Shown: positions 1 to 11,961 of the stretch, in pieces | Numbering within the stretch: the first letter of the stretch is position 1 | Layout: every line of letters starts with the position of its first letter | From: Tetrapyrgos nigripes | Taxonomy: Eukaryota; Basidiomycota; Agaricomycetes; Agaricales; Campanellaceae | Length of the DNA: 64,000 nucleotides | Assembly: GCA_013368315.1 (NCBI GenBank) | Contig: JAACJM010000107.1 | Span: 1 to 64,000 of the forward strand | Reading direction: 5' to 3' | Program-made: the position numbers and the translations under genes | Notes under the pieces: generated by a model | Told to the model about the DNA's origin: nothing | Seen by the model: the letters and a program-made list of their open reading frames with translations, nothing else | Database searches by the model: none

Positions 1-22
1 CTCGTCGCACTTCTTTTTGCAG

Positions 23-272
23 GACCCAGCCCTACCACACCTCTGCTCTTACTGGCTATCAATGGATCCAAGAACTCATTCACGGACACCCAGATCGTAT
101 CCATAGTGAACTCGGGACGCGTCTCCCTGTCTTTACTGCGTTTGTTTGGGAGCTACGCCTTAACGGAATGTCAGATTCTCGTCATGTCACTTTGGAAGAA
201 AAGGCTGCCATTTTTTTGTATGGGTGCCGCACTGGGCTATCGATCAAGCACATAGGGGAACGCTTTCAGTGA
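23..272 (+). pseudogene. PIF/Harbinger-type transposase fragment, N-terminal domain
   Basis: From about position 23, after an acceptor-like ttctttttgcag, a frame reads about 83 residues and ends at TGA (270-272). The order of motifs is recognisable: HTSALTGYQWIQEL, then HPDRIHSELG, then VTLEEKAAIFLYGC, ending SIKHIGERFQ. This matches the N-terminal region (DUF8040-like) that precedes the DDE endonuclease domain in fungal Harbinger transposases. The catalytic DDE domain is absent: the reading frame stops directly after GERFQ, where complete proteins continue. It is a relic at the left edge of the window, and its start lies outside or is lost. The assignment rests on motif recall, not a database search. 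Confidence 0.6.
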
Positions 273-604
273 GACGTCATTTTATTCTTTTTGCCACTGC
301 GGGACTTTCTAATTTTGGGTTTTGCTTGGGCAGCCGTCGTCGTGTTTTCTTCAAGAGCTTTTGAAGTGGTCTTGGGACCACGATGACCAGATGTGCCTTT
401 ACCACCAGAGCCATCTTTTTCTACACGAGAAGTGTCGGGATCACCGGAATGAAGAGTCGAAGGAGCATTCTCTCCTGTTGCCTTGGCGCTACTACGAGTC
501 TGGTGTTGGGCAGTGGCAGGGGATTGGGTAGGTGTGTCATTGGCTGCATTGACCGGTTTCGGCCCCAATTTGAGTTGTACTTTGAGGACAGGAAGGTCTG
601 GCAT
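266..604 (-). CDS. Hypothetical basic, low-complexity protein (112 aa)
   Basis: An open frame of 112 codons begins MPDLPVLKVQLKLG and is then rich in S, T, K, G and P, ending in a basic stretch (RKSRSGKKNKMTSH). No domain is recognisable. It overlaps the last bases of the Harbinger relic on the other strand, and its composition could come from a disordered region of a larger lost gene. No intron signals or neighbours support it, so it may not be a real gene. Confidence 0.22.
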   Translation of the reverse strand: MPDLPVLKVQLKLGPKPVNAANDTPTQSPATAQHQTRSSAKATGENAPSTLHSGDPDTSRVEKDGSGGKGTSGHRGPKTTSKALEENTTTAAQAKPKIRKSRSGKKNKMTSH

Positions 605-1178
605 TGATTAGAGATATGTACAAGTAGAGAGAGTAGGGGTAATGAACGTATAATACGGTACAGACGCGATACAGACTATCTCGAGGATTTTGTGAAGCGT
701 GGGAGAAAAACGCGTTTTTCTCTACCGAACGAAGCCTCACCTTTTCTTCGCGTTTGACACTCGGACAAAGTAATCGCAACGCTACCTATGTCTCTATTTG
801 CTGGGATGGGAATCTAGAGCGGCGCGTACACTATTTGCTTGTTCCTGAGCATGCAGGCTTATATCCGTCCTATAGCACCATACAGAATCCACCCAATCTC
901 CAAGCTTTACCAAGTTGCGTCGCACCCTAATATTTCAATGCTCCGGGGTCTCTTATGTTTTTTCGAAACCAACTCACGAGTCTACTTGAGTGTCTCAGCA
1001 CAAAAGAGTCTCGACGAGCAGCAGAAGAATTTCACCATCAATTATTGTCATTCAAATGTAACCCGACACTATCTACCAAGATGTCCCTGTACCGTGCAAG
1101 TTGTAAATACATAATTCAAAGTAACACAGCGTCTATCCAGATTTATATATATTTATAGTCCAGTTCTCAACCTCGACG
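605..1178. other. Intergenic; 3' flank of DUF6535 copy 1 (start of duplicated unit A)
   Basis: No gene is seen. From about 752 the sequence (ctgggatgggaatctagag at about 800) closely matches positions about 8,575-8,980 and 17,160-17,498, which are the 3' flanks of DUF6535 copies 2 and 3. This marks the left border of the duplicated unit near 750. Confidence 0.7.
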
Positions 1179-4152
1179 TTACTGAGAAACGGGTTCTTCC
1201 ACAGCGCCAGCTCTTTGAATAACCTCCATACATCGATCAAGACAAGCTTGCTCATACCACACTATGCCATTGAACTTAGCATCGTTTTTGTGAAGCTGTA
1301 TGGCTTCTGCCAGGATCTTTGCACTCTTCACATCTGTGACCCAGCACCAGTTGGTGCTGAGACGCCAGAGGTAATCAAATAACTTCGACTTTGAAGATTT
1401 CTCAGGCTGGTTCCAGGGACGGAGAGACATCAGCTCCATAATGCTCTTCGCAAATTCAAGTTGAGCTAGCTCGTATATATGTCCTTGGTACGTTGTAGTC
1501 GAGTGCCGAATGTTATCCCAGTCACCGTCAAGTACGTTCTGGAAACTTGTATTCATGATGTTGATGTATTTGGTCGCAATGAGAAGATGCATGGAAAACA
1601 CGTAGTCTCGGATCTCGGTGATCCAGTGCTGGTACACGTTGGGTGGGCAAGGTAAAGGACATTCGAGAACAGGCGTCTTGGGTAACAGTCTTTGACCGAG
1701 GGCATGTATATCGTCCATGGTTGGGATAATGATAGAGGAAATGTCATGACTGTTTGATATATCGTGGCCGCGCGAAAGATTTTCCAGTTTGTTGATGATG
1801 TCTTTACAGAGGATGCGTTCGGTATTCGTTGACTGTAAGAACCACCAGCGGTACTGAGTGAAGTTGGTAGATGCTGTTGGGATAAGTCTGAAAATTCCCT
1901 TTGCGAATGACAATAACCGAGGGGACACCGTGGACTTGAAGAAACCAATGCCATAATATACTTCCTGCACCCCACCACTTATACACCAGCGAGCGAGGTC
2001 GCCAGCGCCATCACTACTAAGATCCAGAAATATGCACTCTTGCGTTGAACGACAAGCGGAGTCACTCTCTATGAGCAATTTCCTCTGCTCGGAGGTAGAG
2101 TTATTGAGATACTTGTATAATACAAGCCTGGACTTGACGGCTCCAGTATAATGCAATGCCCGTTTGGTTGAGAATAAAAGCCTGAACACCAGAGTGAAGA
2201 GCTCTGGCGAAACAGACTCAGGGTCTGTCGAGGTGCTCTGAAGTAGATAGGTAGCCTGCGCTTCATCTTCCTCTATGTCGAGAGATTGGTCGAAGACTTT
2301 GGACTCTGGTATCTCTGGCATGATTGAGTAGATAAGGGTCAACACCATATCCATCTCAAAAGGCACCAAGGCGGCATCTGCGGCCTCTGAGAGGAACTGA
2401 CTCAGTACAGAGATCAACGCGGCTTTCCAGCGTGACATGTCCATGAGTTGCGCGATATCCTCTTGCACCTGCTGGACCAGAGCAGCTGCATCAGTTTCTG
2501 TCATGCCCGACATACAAGCATTTTGAAGAGTGCTGCCGAGTTGGTCGAAGTGATGTGTAAATTTCTCCGAGGTCCAATCGATGTCTTCTCGAGACAGGTT
2601 GGAGAAGATGGACCTGACTTCTGCGAGTCGCTCGGTGTTGGCCTTTGAGGAAGACAGTGCCTTGGACATCCATTCTATGCACCGCCTGAAGCCCTGTACT
2701 CTGCTGGTTCGTAGTGCTGCGATTGTCGAGATGAGGTAACCTTTCGGTAAGGAAGGTGAAGAAGACAGCAATTCCAGCAGGTCACGCTGAAACCAAAAGA
2801 CCGGATACTGGCCGTAGTCGGACCATACACTCTCCTTGCCATGTCGAATGACTAAGCAAGCGAGGGTGTAGAGGGTGTAAAGGCAAAGCTGCATGGTGCG
2901 AGCTCGATGTTGAGGGTCTCCCGCCAAAGAACCAGAGGCTGAAATGAAGTTGTGTATACGAGATATCATGTTATTCTCGGGGTTCGGCGACTGGATGAGA
3001 GGAGCGACGATTCCAAAGTTCGCAAGGCGTACACCGCTAGTCGTCCCGAAACTAATGATGGCTTCAGAGACGGCTTCAAACATGGGGACAAGCTCTGTAT
3101 CATGATCCAATAATTTCATCGTAAACTCCATACATCGACCATCACGTTCTGGCGATTTGTGCAGTGACTTCTCGATCATTGCCTCGGTAAGGCTGAGGTC
3201 ACCGGACAAGCCATGCTTTCGCAGAGCAAGGGCATTGCCCAAGCGCCAGAGAAGATCGGAAAGCGGGGTACGATAAGGTGTGTCGAGAGACAGTAATGGA
3301 TGGAGTGTGAGAGCCGAATAGACAAGCACGAAGATGAACAGCACGCATGTCATGAGGATTGTCAGAGGGAGACTGACCGGTAGCAGGAATGCGACCAGAC
3401 CAGCGAAGAAAAAGAATAGGGAAATGTGCAGAAGAATTGGGATGACATCCACGAATGTGTGCATCCCAAAACGCTGCAGCCCAAAGTATGAGAAAGCAAG
3501 CACTCTCGCTTGAACGACAGGCGAAGGCCGCATTGTGGTCTTGTGCAAAAAGTCTCGAGTCCACTGTTGTACGAATGTCGCCAACAGTGAGCAAGTGAGG
3601 GCTAATGCAAGACTGAGAAACCAAAGCATGTTGCAAATCAAGGATGATGCCATGGGTTTGAAGGACGTATCAGGAGGTTCAAAAACCGTGGCTGTCCCAT
3701 TTGATATGGACGCGAGTTGCAAAGATATGGTGGTGAGAAGGGATGTGGTTAGATCTGCTGGTTCCAGTTGTAGCTTTTTGTAGCTCTCGACGATGAGCGC
3801 GGTAAGAGTGGCCGAATAAAGAGCAGACTAGGATTTTTTTCAGGAGGCTGAAGTGATACAAGAATAAAAAGAGACGCACAAAAAGTAGCATTCCTTCCAT
3901 GTCACCTTTCCAGCCTTCGAGAAGGGCCTTGTCGTATTCATGAGCTTGGCTGATGTACATATTCCAGAGCTTGAAACATGCATCGTCATCTGAAGTCGGT
4001 TTGAACCGTTCTGGATGTTTTTTGTGTGCTTCATCAGAAACACGTTATCATACTTAAAAACTGGTTTACTTACCGACACCATCAGTATCAAGTTGCTTCT
4101 CATTCTTTTCCGAGTCCTGGAGCTGAGACGAGGGAACACTGGTAGTAGGCAT
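1179..4152 (-). CDS. DUF6535 membrane protein, copy 1
   Basis: Three exons: 4074-4152, 3880-4010 and 1179-3827, giving about 952 aa. The start MPTTSVPSSQLQD was chosen because the same exon 1 / 131-nt exon 2 / long exon 3 structure with GT-AG borders recurs in all six paralogs. Exon 2 encodes the conserved DACFKLWNMYISQAHEYDK block; exon 3 opens with SALYSATLTALIVESYKKLQ, the DUF6535 signature. Four hydrophobic segments follow in the first about 245 residues (MLLFSALYSATLTALI; NMLWFLSLALALTCSLLATF; VIPILLHISLFFFFAGLVAF; LTILMTCVLFIFVLVYSALT). The remaining about 700 residues look soluble and helical. The family has no established function; it is thought to be membrane-anchored. The frame is intact. 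It is transcribed in the same direction as copies 2-4. Confidence 0.88.
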
Positions 4153-7100
4153 CGATGGGTAGTTTTCAGTGTGTCTTCACCGAGTCGGATTACGAAGGTG
4201 AGGCAGCAAGAAGTCGATCCGATGTTTCATGCGCGTGGCGAAGCAACGTACTCAAGCTGTTGAGTATATAAATGGCCATCACTTCGCACGGAAATAACGG
4301 CCAGGGGTGTGTGTCAGTGACGAAAAGCGTGTTGGATAAATAAGACGAAAAAAGTAAGATATGCAGTAAGATAATACACAGGTTTTATGCTTTATGGAGT
4401 GCTGGCTATAGGTGGAAAATAAGAACGAGGGCGACATTGAGCATGGCCAGACAAACAGACAAACGGACACAAGGCACGCAGACGAAGAGTCAAGACACAA
4501 ATTTCCCAACGCAGCCCAACGCAACCCAATACCCAAGTACCCCAAGTGCCAACCATGGCCAGCATGACCCAATCCCAAGCCCAACCTAACATAACCCAAA
4601 TAAATCCCTACTCAACTCGTTACTCTCAACTCTCAATCTTCGGTTACCCATTAGTATTAGTCTCACCAAACCAAGACCACCCAGCCGATACGCCGATGCG
4701 GCAGCGTAGTACTAGAGGTACGCATCCAGAGTCTGGACATTGACGGGCACGGACACGGACACGGTCTTGGTCACTGACTGGGCGTCAAGCTCAAAGCAAA
4801 GACGTGGTCAACATGGTCAACGAGGTCAATGTCAGACGTAGTGAACGTTCAGGTCAACAGGTTAACTTGAAGCTCAAGGTCAATGTCGTGTCATGCTCAA
4901 GGGTCCCGTATGAGGTATGAAGTGAGAGTTGAGTGATTTAGAACATGAAGTCTGGAGTATGGAGTCTCGAGTTTGAAAATGAGTCCGGGCCAACGACCAA
5001 CGACTAAAAATCATACCCAACGCCCATCGACCAAAAACCATCGAGGACGATACGGTAGAGAGGTAGGTCTTGGGTCTTAGGTAGGTAGGTAGGTAGGTAG
5101 AAGCCTAAGGCGGAAAAAGGTGTAGACGCCGAAGCCAACTCGAACTTGGGGAGCGAGAGAGAAGGACATTGGGCATGAGGCCCGGGGTGTCGGTCTCAGT
5201 GTCAGTGTCGGTCGGTGAAACTGGGAATGACGATGACAATCCTCAATCCCCAATCCCCAATCCCCAATCCCTAAGTACGGGATGACGACGACGATGAGGA
5301 TCATGGCCGCAGCGGGACAAATTTCCATCGCTGTCCGTCCATCATTGACAATGTTTCCTACCACAACTCAACTCGTCCAAGTCACTATCCAAGCTCCCGT
5401 TACATCGTTGCCCATGGTCCAACTATGCCCCAATGCCCTTAATCCCCTCAACCCCCACTGCCCCGATGCCCCAGTCCCCAATGCCTTCAATCCCCACCCA
5501 CGGTGCCCAATGCCCATCGTGCCTATAGGCTATGATGACATGCCCAACAGGTCCAACGGGTCTTTGACATTTGAGTGATATAACCAGAACGATGTCCATG
5601 TCCATGCCTATGCCTATACCCATCGTCATGGTGGCTGGCCAGTCATGGAAGCTTCAAGAAGGAAGGAAGAAGGAAGAAAGACGAATAGGAGGACGGTTGG
5701 ACGGTTAGACGGTTAGACGATTGTGGAGTAGACGATGGACAATTTTGGGGTTGGGTAGATACTAGATGATGGATGGGTGGGCGGCCAATAGATATGAATA
5801 TGGGTGAGTGATAGATAGGGTGACTGGACCATGAGCCCTGAGTCTTGAGTCCTAGTCATAACCATGACTAAAGTTGAAAGGACGTCGGACGTTGGCGGGA
5901 CAGGATATTAGATGACTAGAGAGAGACCGAGACCGCGACCAACGAGCACCGCACCGCACCGCACCACACCACACCACCGACCAACGACGGATCCGACCTT
6001 TCAATGGCCAATGGCCAATGACCAACTTGTGTGTGCCAAAGCCGACCCAACTATAAAGACGAGTGCCGAGTGCCGGTGACGACCAAGGTGCAAAGACGCA
6101 GATACAAGGCAGACAAAGCGAGCTCGAGATCCACACTCTACAGTTTACATATTCCCATTTTGCGTTACACGTTACACGTTACGCGTTAGAGTTTCGCAAA
6201 GTGTAGAATATGGAGTATGGAGCATGGAGTCTGCGTCTGCGTCTGTGTTGGCGTAGTGTAGCGTTTGGAAAGTATATCGTGTATCGTTTCAAGTGTATCA
6301 TTTTCGTTCAAGTCTTGACTGAGTGTGTTGTGAGTGTGAGTGAGTGTGTTGTGAGTGTGAAGGGTGAAGGGTGAGTGTGAAGACGACGGCGTTTCGGTTT
6401 CGGTTTCGGTTTCAGTTTTGTTTTGTCGACGACGTCCTGGGTGATGGATGGTGTATGGATGGATAGAAGAACGGTGAAGGGTGTTGTTAGGAACCGGGGA
6501 TTGGGGACTGGGGAGAAGATGATGGATGATGGAATCATGGAAGGCGGGATACGGGATGCGGGATACGGCTGCAGTGTGCAGTGGTGTTGTATTGTGTTGT
6601 GTTGCTTCAAGGGATAGTACCTACCAGCCACTGCCAGCAAGAACAGAACAGAACAGATTGGAAGAAATTGTTGAGAATTCGCCAAGGCCCAAGAGTCAAG
6701 ACGTAGCAAGGAAAAGAAGAAAAGAAGAAGAAAGAAAAACAGAAAAACAGAAAAACGCGAAAAGAAGAAAGAACAGACCTCGAGAAGTGAAGTGACCAAA
6801 AAACCCCTCAAAAACAGAATATATATATATACACACAGCATCCCCAACCCCCACCCATAAATGTTGAGAGAATTCGCCAAGGCCTAAGAGTCAAGACGTA
6901 GCAAGGAAAAGAAGAAAAGAAGAAAAAAGCAGAAAAACGCGAAAAGAAGAAAAGAGAAGGAACAGACCTCGAGAAGTGAAGTGACCAAAAAAACCCCTCA
7001 AAAACAAATATATATATACAGCACCCCCAACCCCCACCCATAAATGTTGAGAGAATTCGCCAAGGCCCAAGAGTCAACACGTAGCAAGGAAAAGAAGAAG

Positions 7101-7570
7101 AAAAAAAAAAAAACAGAAAAAACAGAAAAATGGAAAAACGCGAAAAGAAGAAAAGAGAAGGAACAGACCTCGAGAAGTGAAGTGACCAAAAAAACCCCTC
7201 AACAACAAAAAAAAAAAAATCGCCGCACAAAACAAGTAAAGAGTAAAGAGCAAAGAGCAAAGAGTGTAAGAACAAGAAGAACAGTCAAAACGCGAAAATC
7301 GTAGACAGAGACAGAGACAGAGAATGACACGACCACGGAAACGACCACTGTCCACGAGACGACCAGAAGACGAACAAGACGAACACGACGAACACAAAAA
7401 CGACCAAGGCCACGGGAACGGGAACGGGGATGGAAGGTAGAACTGGAGTATAGAGTACGGAGTATGGGGTGTGGAGGAAGACGGGGACGGGACGGATGGA
7501 GAAGGAATGGGACGAGACGAGTACGAGACAAGGCGGTGGGGACGACCGTCGTCCAAATGTCGTTCAAGCC
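4153..7570. other. Spacer A, low-complexity, between DUF6535 copy 1 and an ALYREF copy
   Basis: No convincing gene is seen. Just upstream of DUF6535 a TATA-like gttgagtatataaatgg lies at about 4,259-4,275, about 110 bp before the ATG. Beyond it are GGTCAA repeats (about 4,800-4,870), a (TAGG)n run (about 5,080-5,100), CCCCAAT runs (about 5,240-5,270) and long purine or pyrimidine biases that generate many spurious open frames. The same order of blocks recurs in spacers B (12.5-15.4 kb) and D (35.4-38.1 kb), and inverted in E (56.6-59.2 kb). A block with TATA-like aactataaagacgag (about 6,047) is conserved in A and B. Confidence 0.75.
6670..7213. repeat. Three tandem copies of a unit of about 185 bp
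   Basis: The unit starts ttgagagaattcgccaagg, runs through a purine-rich aagaagaaaag tract, cctcgagaagtgaagtgacc, and an AT run followed by caacccccacccataaatg. Copies start at about 6,670, 6,862 and 7,044. Spacers B and D each hold one copy (about 14,930 and 37,695), so the array expanded only in unit A. Confidence 0.8.
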
Positions 7571-8436
7571 TCAAACCTGTTCCCCCATCGCGCGATAATC
7601 ATCCATCTCCTGATCAAGGTCGTCTTTACTCTTCCCCACTACTTTCGGTTTCGTGGTTCCGTTTACATTTGTTGGATGTACTTTGACAAACTGCACCGTC
7701 TGCTTCTTTAGACGCTTGGGACCTTTTTTGTATCTCCGACGTGTGGATTGGGTGGAGTCGGGGTTTGGGGTGACGTTGAGAGGGGTGAAAGATGAGGAAG
7801 AAGCCATCATATCGGCTACAGCGGCTTCTTGTCTTGGTAGGGAGTGTTTTTTGGTTCTGCATCAAAAGTAAAAAGTGAGACATTGAGAATAATGGATGGG
7901 AAGACGTACGAAGGCACTGCATGAGCATTACCCCTACCCTGGATTCTATCGATGAGAGAGGGAGGTGCGGGTTCCGTTGAAGCAGAACCCGAAGACGAGG
8001 AAGAGGAAGGTGTCTTGTCTGTTATTACTTCAATTTTGATAGGTCGGCCTGTATCCAGTCAGACAATGCACTCAAAGATAGTAGGAGGGCCTCACGTCCA
8101 TCAACAAACTTTCCATCATACTTGGCCTTTGCCATCGCAGCATCCTCTGTCTTCTGAAAGGACACCACGACCATTCCCTTGGACTTTCCTTGGGAATTAT
8201 GAATGAGGAAGGATTCCTTAAGTGGGCCTACGGTCTTTTTAAATAATTCTTCGACCTCTTTCTCACCTACGTCGAAGGGAAGTTGGGATAAGAGGATTTT
8301 GGAACCTCCCCTGGAGTTGGAGCGGTTGTTGTTACGAGGACCAGTGGGTCGCCAAGCAGGGGGAACTTGACCCGCATGGTTACCCACTAGTTGGCGTTTT
8401 GGACCGTGGAAGGAAGCTGGAGAAACTCGAGTTCAT
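7571..8436 (-). pseudogene. ALYREF/Yra1-like copy A, start codon out of frame
   Basis: The three-exon structure and most of the protein of the intact copy at 38.1-39.0 kb are preserved: the RRM (ILLSQLPFDVGEKEVEELF to MAKAKYDGKFVDGR), the linker, and the C-terminal KKGPKRLKKQTVQFVKVHP and LDQEMDDYRA motifs. The N-terminal coding part is shortened, so the homologous ATG at 8,434-8,436 runs into a stop after 18 codons and does not join the RRM frame. It could only be translated from an alternative start such as GTG or an internal codon. The most likely reading is a duplicated, start-less pseudogene; it is the least decayed of the extra copies. Confidence 0.75.
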
Positions 8437-8982
8437 GATTACCTCACTCTTAGTCTGAGAGTAAACGCGCCCCTCTTCAAGTTTACATAGCGACACTATG
8501 GTTGGGTCTGTCTAGGAGAGACTACCTCACTACTCTTCCTTTCTTTTTTTCGTGTTTGTGAGTACCTGTAATACTCAGACAATGTAATCGCAACACTACC
8601 TGTGTCTTTATCTGCTGGGATGGGAATCTAGAGTGGTGCGTACACTAATCGTCTTCTTCGTGAGTGTGAAGGCTCATATCCGTCCTATAGCACCATCCAG
8701 AACCCACCCAATCTCCAAGCTTTGCTCTCGTAATAGGCAACCTTGCGCCGCACTTTGCTCCGGTGTTTCTTATGTTTTTTTCAAAGCTAACTGGCCAGTC
8801 TGCTTCAGTGTATCAACGGGAAAGAGACTCGAGAGCAGCAGAAGGATTTCGCCATCAGTGATTTTCATCCCAATAAACTTTCGATACCATCTACCAAGAT
8901 GTCCCTATATCGTGCAAGTTGTAAATACATAATTCACAATGTTTATAATCATATACATGTATAGGTCAAGTCCTCAACCTCG
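8437..8982. other. Unit A/B junction and 3' flank of DUF6535 copy 2
   Basis: No gene is seen. About 8,437-8,560 resembles the 5' flank of ALYREF up to the ttttttcg that precedes the NAT10 start codon at 39,018. From about 8,573 the sequence switches to the DUF6535 3' flank (gctgggatgggaatctagag), so the junction of two tandem units lies near 8,560. Confidence 0.6.
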
Positions 8983-11961
8983 TTACTGAGAAACGGGTGG
9001 TTCTTCCACAGCGTCAGCTTCTCGAATAACCTCCATACACCGATCAAGACAAGCTTGCTCATACCACACCATGCCATTGAAGTTAGCACCGTTTTTGTGA
9101 AACTGTATGGCTTCCTCTAAGATCTTCGCACTCTCTATATCTGTGACCCAGCACCAATTCCTGCTGAGACACCACATGTGATTGTGGAAGAGGTCTGACT
9201 TTGAAGATTCCTTGGGGTAGTTCCAGGGACGGAGAGACATCAGCTCCATAACACTCTTCGCAAAATGAAGTTGAACTGTCTCGTATATATGTCCTTGGTA
9301 ATTGATAATCGAGTTCCGAATGTTAATCCAGTCACCGTAACGTCTGTCCACAAAACTCTTAGTCACGCTGTTGATGTATTTGGTGGCAATGAGAAGATGC
9401 ATGGATAGCACATAACCTTGGATATCGGTGACCCAGTGCTGGTACACATCGGATGGGCAAGGTAATGGACAGTCGGGGACAGGTAAAGCGGTTAACAGCC
9501 TCTGACCAAGGGCGTGTATATCGTCCATGGTTGGGGTAATGAAGGAGGAAATGTCATGACTGTCTGATATATCGTAGCCGCGCAAAAGATGTTCCAGTTT
9601 TCTGATGATGTCGTTACAGAGGATGAACTCGGTATCTGTTGAATTTAAGAACCACCAGATATGCTGCGTGAAGCTGGTAGATGCTGTTGGGATGAATCCG
9701 AAAATTCCCTTTGCGAATGACAATAACCGAGGGAAGACCGTGGACTCGCCGAAACCCAAGCTGACATATAGTTTATTCAACCCAGCCATACACCAGTTAG
9801 CGAGGCCCCTAGCACCATCACTCCTAAGATCCAGAAATATGCACTCTTCCAAACGACAAGCTGTGTCACTCTTTACAAGCAGGTTCCTCTGATCCTCGGT
9901 GCAGTAATAGAGATACTTGTATAATACAACCCTGGACTCGACGGCTCCAGGAAGATGCAGCGCCCGTTTGGTTGAGAATAAAAGCCTGAACACCAGAGCG
10001 AAGAGCTCAGGCGGAACAGACGCAGGGAATGGCGAGGTGCTTTGAAGCAGATAGGTTGTCTGCGCTTCATCTTCCTCTATGTCAAGAGATTGGTCAAAGA
10101 CGTCAAGAGTTGGTATGCTTGAGTGGATAAGGGTAAACGTCATATCCGTTTCGATGGGCACCAAACCGGCAGCCATCGCCTCTGAGAGGAATTGACTGAG
10201 CACAGATATCAGCGAGGCTTTCCAGCGTGACATGTCCATGAGTTGCGCGATGTGCTCTTGCGCCCGCTGGACCAGGACAGCTGCATCGGTTTCTGACATG
10301 CCCGATATACAAGCATTTTGAAGAGTGCTGTCGAGTTGGTCGAAGTGGTGTGTAAACTTCCCCGAGGTCCAATCAATATCTTCTCGAGACAGGTAGGTGA
10401 AGATGGACCTGACTTCTCCGAGTCGCTCGGTGCATGTCTTCTGGCGAGAAGACATAACCTCATCCACCCATCCAATGCACCGCCTGAAGCCCTGTACTCT
10501 GCTCGTTCGTAGCGCTGCGATTGTCGAGATGAGGTAACCTTTCGGTAAGGAAGGTGAAGAAGACAGCAATTCCAGCAGGTCACGTTGAAACCAAAAGACT
10601 GGATATTGGTTGTAGTCGGATCCTACATTCTCTATGCCATGTCGAATGACTAACCAAGCGAGGGATTTGAGGGTGGAAAGGCAAAGCTGCATGTTGCGAA
10701 CTCGATGTTGAGGGTCTCCTGCCAAAGACCCTGAGACAGAAATGAAGTGTTGTATACGCGATATCATGTTCTTCTCGGGATTCGGCGACTGAATAAGAGG
10801 AGCGACAATCTCGAAATTTTTGAGGCGCGCGCCACTAGCTTGTGGACTAGTGATGGCTTCAGAGACGGCCTCAAACATGGGGACAAGCTCTGTATCATGA
10901 TCCATCGATTTCATCGTAAACTCCATACATCGACGATCACGATCTGGTGATTTGCGTAGTGACTTCTCGATCATTGCTTCGGTAAGGCTGAGGTCATCGT
11001 CCGACAAGCCGTGCTTTCGCACAGCAAAGCCATTGGTTATGCGCCAGAAAAGGTCGGAAAGCGGGGTACGATAAGGCGCGTCGAGAGACAGTAATGGGAG
11101 GAGTGTGAGAGCCAAATAGACAAGCATGAAGATGAACAACACGCATGCCATGAGAATTGTGAGAGGGAGATTGACTGGTAGCAGGAATGCGACTAGACCA
11201 GCGAAGAAAAGGAATAGGGAAATGTGCAGAAGAATCGGGATGACATCAACGAATGTGTGCATCCCAAAGCGTCGCAGTCCAAAGTAGGAGAAAGCAAGGA
11301 CTCTTGCTTGAACGACAGGCGAAGGCCTCATCGTGGTTTTGTGCAAGAAGTCTCGAGTCCACTGCTGTACGAATGTCGCCAATAGTGAGCAAGTGAGGGC
11401 TAATGTGAGACTAAGGAACCAAAGCATGTTGCAAATCAAGGACGATGTCATGGGCTTGAAGGACGCGCCGGGAAGTCCGACTGTCGTGGTTGTCCCATTT
11501 GATATGGATGCGAGTTGCAAAGATATGGTGGTGAGAAGGGATGTGGTTAGATCTGCTGGATCCAGTTGTAGCTTTTTGTAGCTCTCGACGATGAGGGCGG
11601 TAAGAGTGGCTGAATAAAGAGCAGACTAGGATTTTTTCAGGAGGCTGAAGTGATATGAGAATAAAAGAGACGCACAAAAAGTATCATTCCTTCCATGTCA
11701 CCTTTCCAGCCTTCGAGGAGGGCCTTGTCGTATTCGTGGGCTTGGCTGATGTACACATTCCAGAGCTTGAAACATGCATCGTCATCTGAAGTCGGTTTGA
11801 ACCGTCCTGGATGTTCATTGCGTGCTTCATCAGAGACACGAACCACTATCATTTTTGAAACCTGATTCATTCAAGATTCATTACTCACCGGCACAATGAG
11901 TAGTATCGGGCTGGTGATCGCTCTTTTCCAAGTCAGGTTGAGGCGAACGGTGAGCAGGCAT
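8983..11961 (-). CDS. DUF6535 membrane protein, copy 2
   Basis: Exons are 11,889-11,961, 11,676-11,806 and 8,983-11,625, about 948 aa. The N-terminus (MPAHRSPQPDLEKSDHQ) differs from copy 1 and resembles copies 3 and 6; exon 2 is again exactly 131 nt. The DUF6535 core with four membrane segments is present (NMLWFLSLTLALTCSLLAT; ILLHISLFLFFAGLVAFLL; TILMACVLFIFMLVYLALT), followed by a long soluble region with the conserved DMSRWKASLISVLSQFL block. The C-terminus is AVEEPPVSQ. The frame is intact and GT-AG borders are clear. Function is unknown for the family. Confidence 0.88.

Noticed and set aside
6308..7574. Long minus-strand frames rich in F, S and L (for example 6,308-6,880 and 6,808-7,275)
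   Set aside because: They arise from purine-rich tandem repeats read on the opposite strand, are not conserved as frames between spacers A, B and D, and have no domain.
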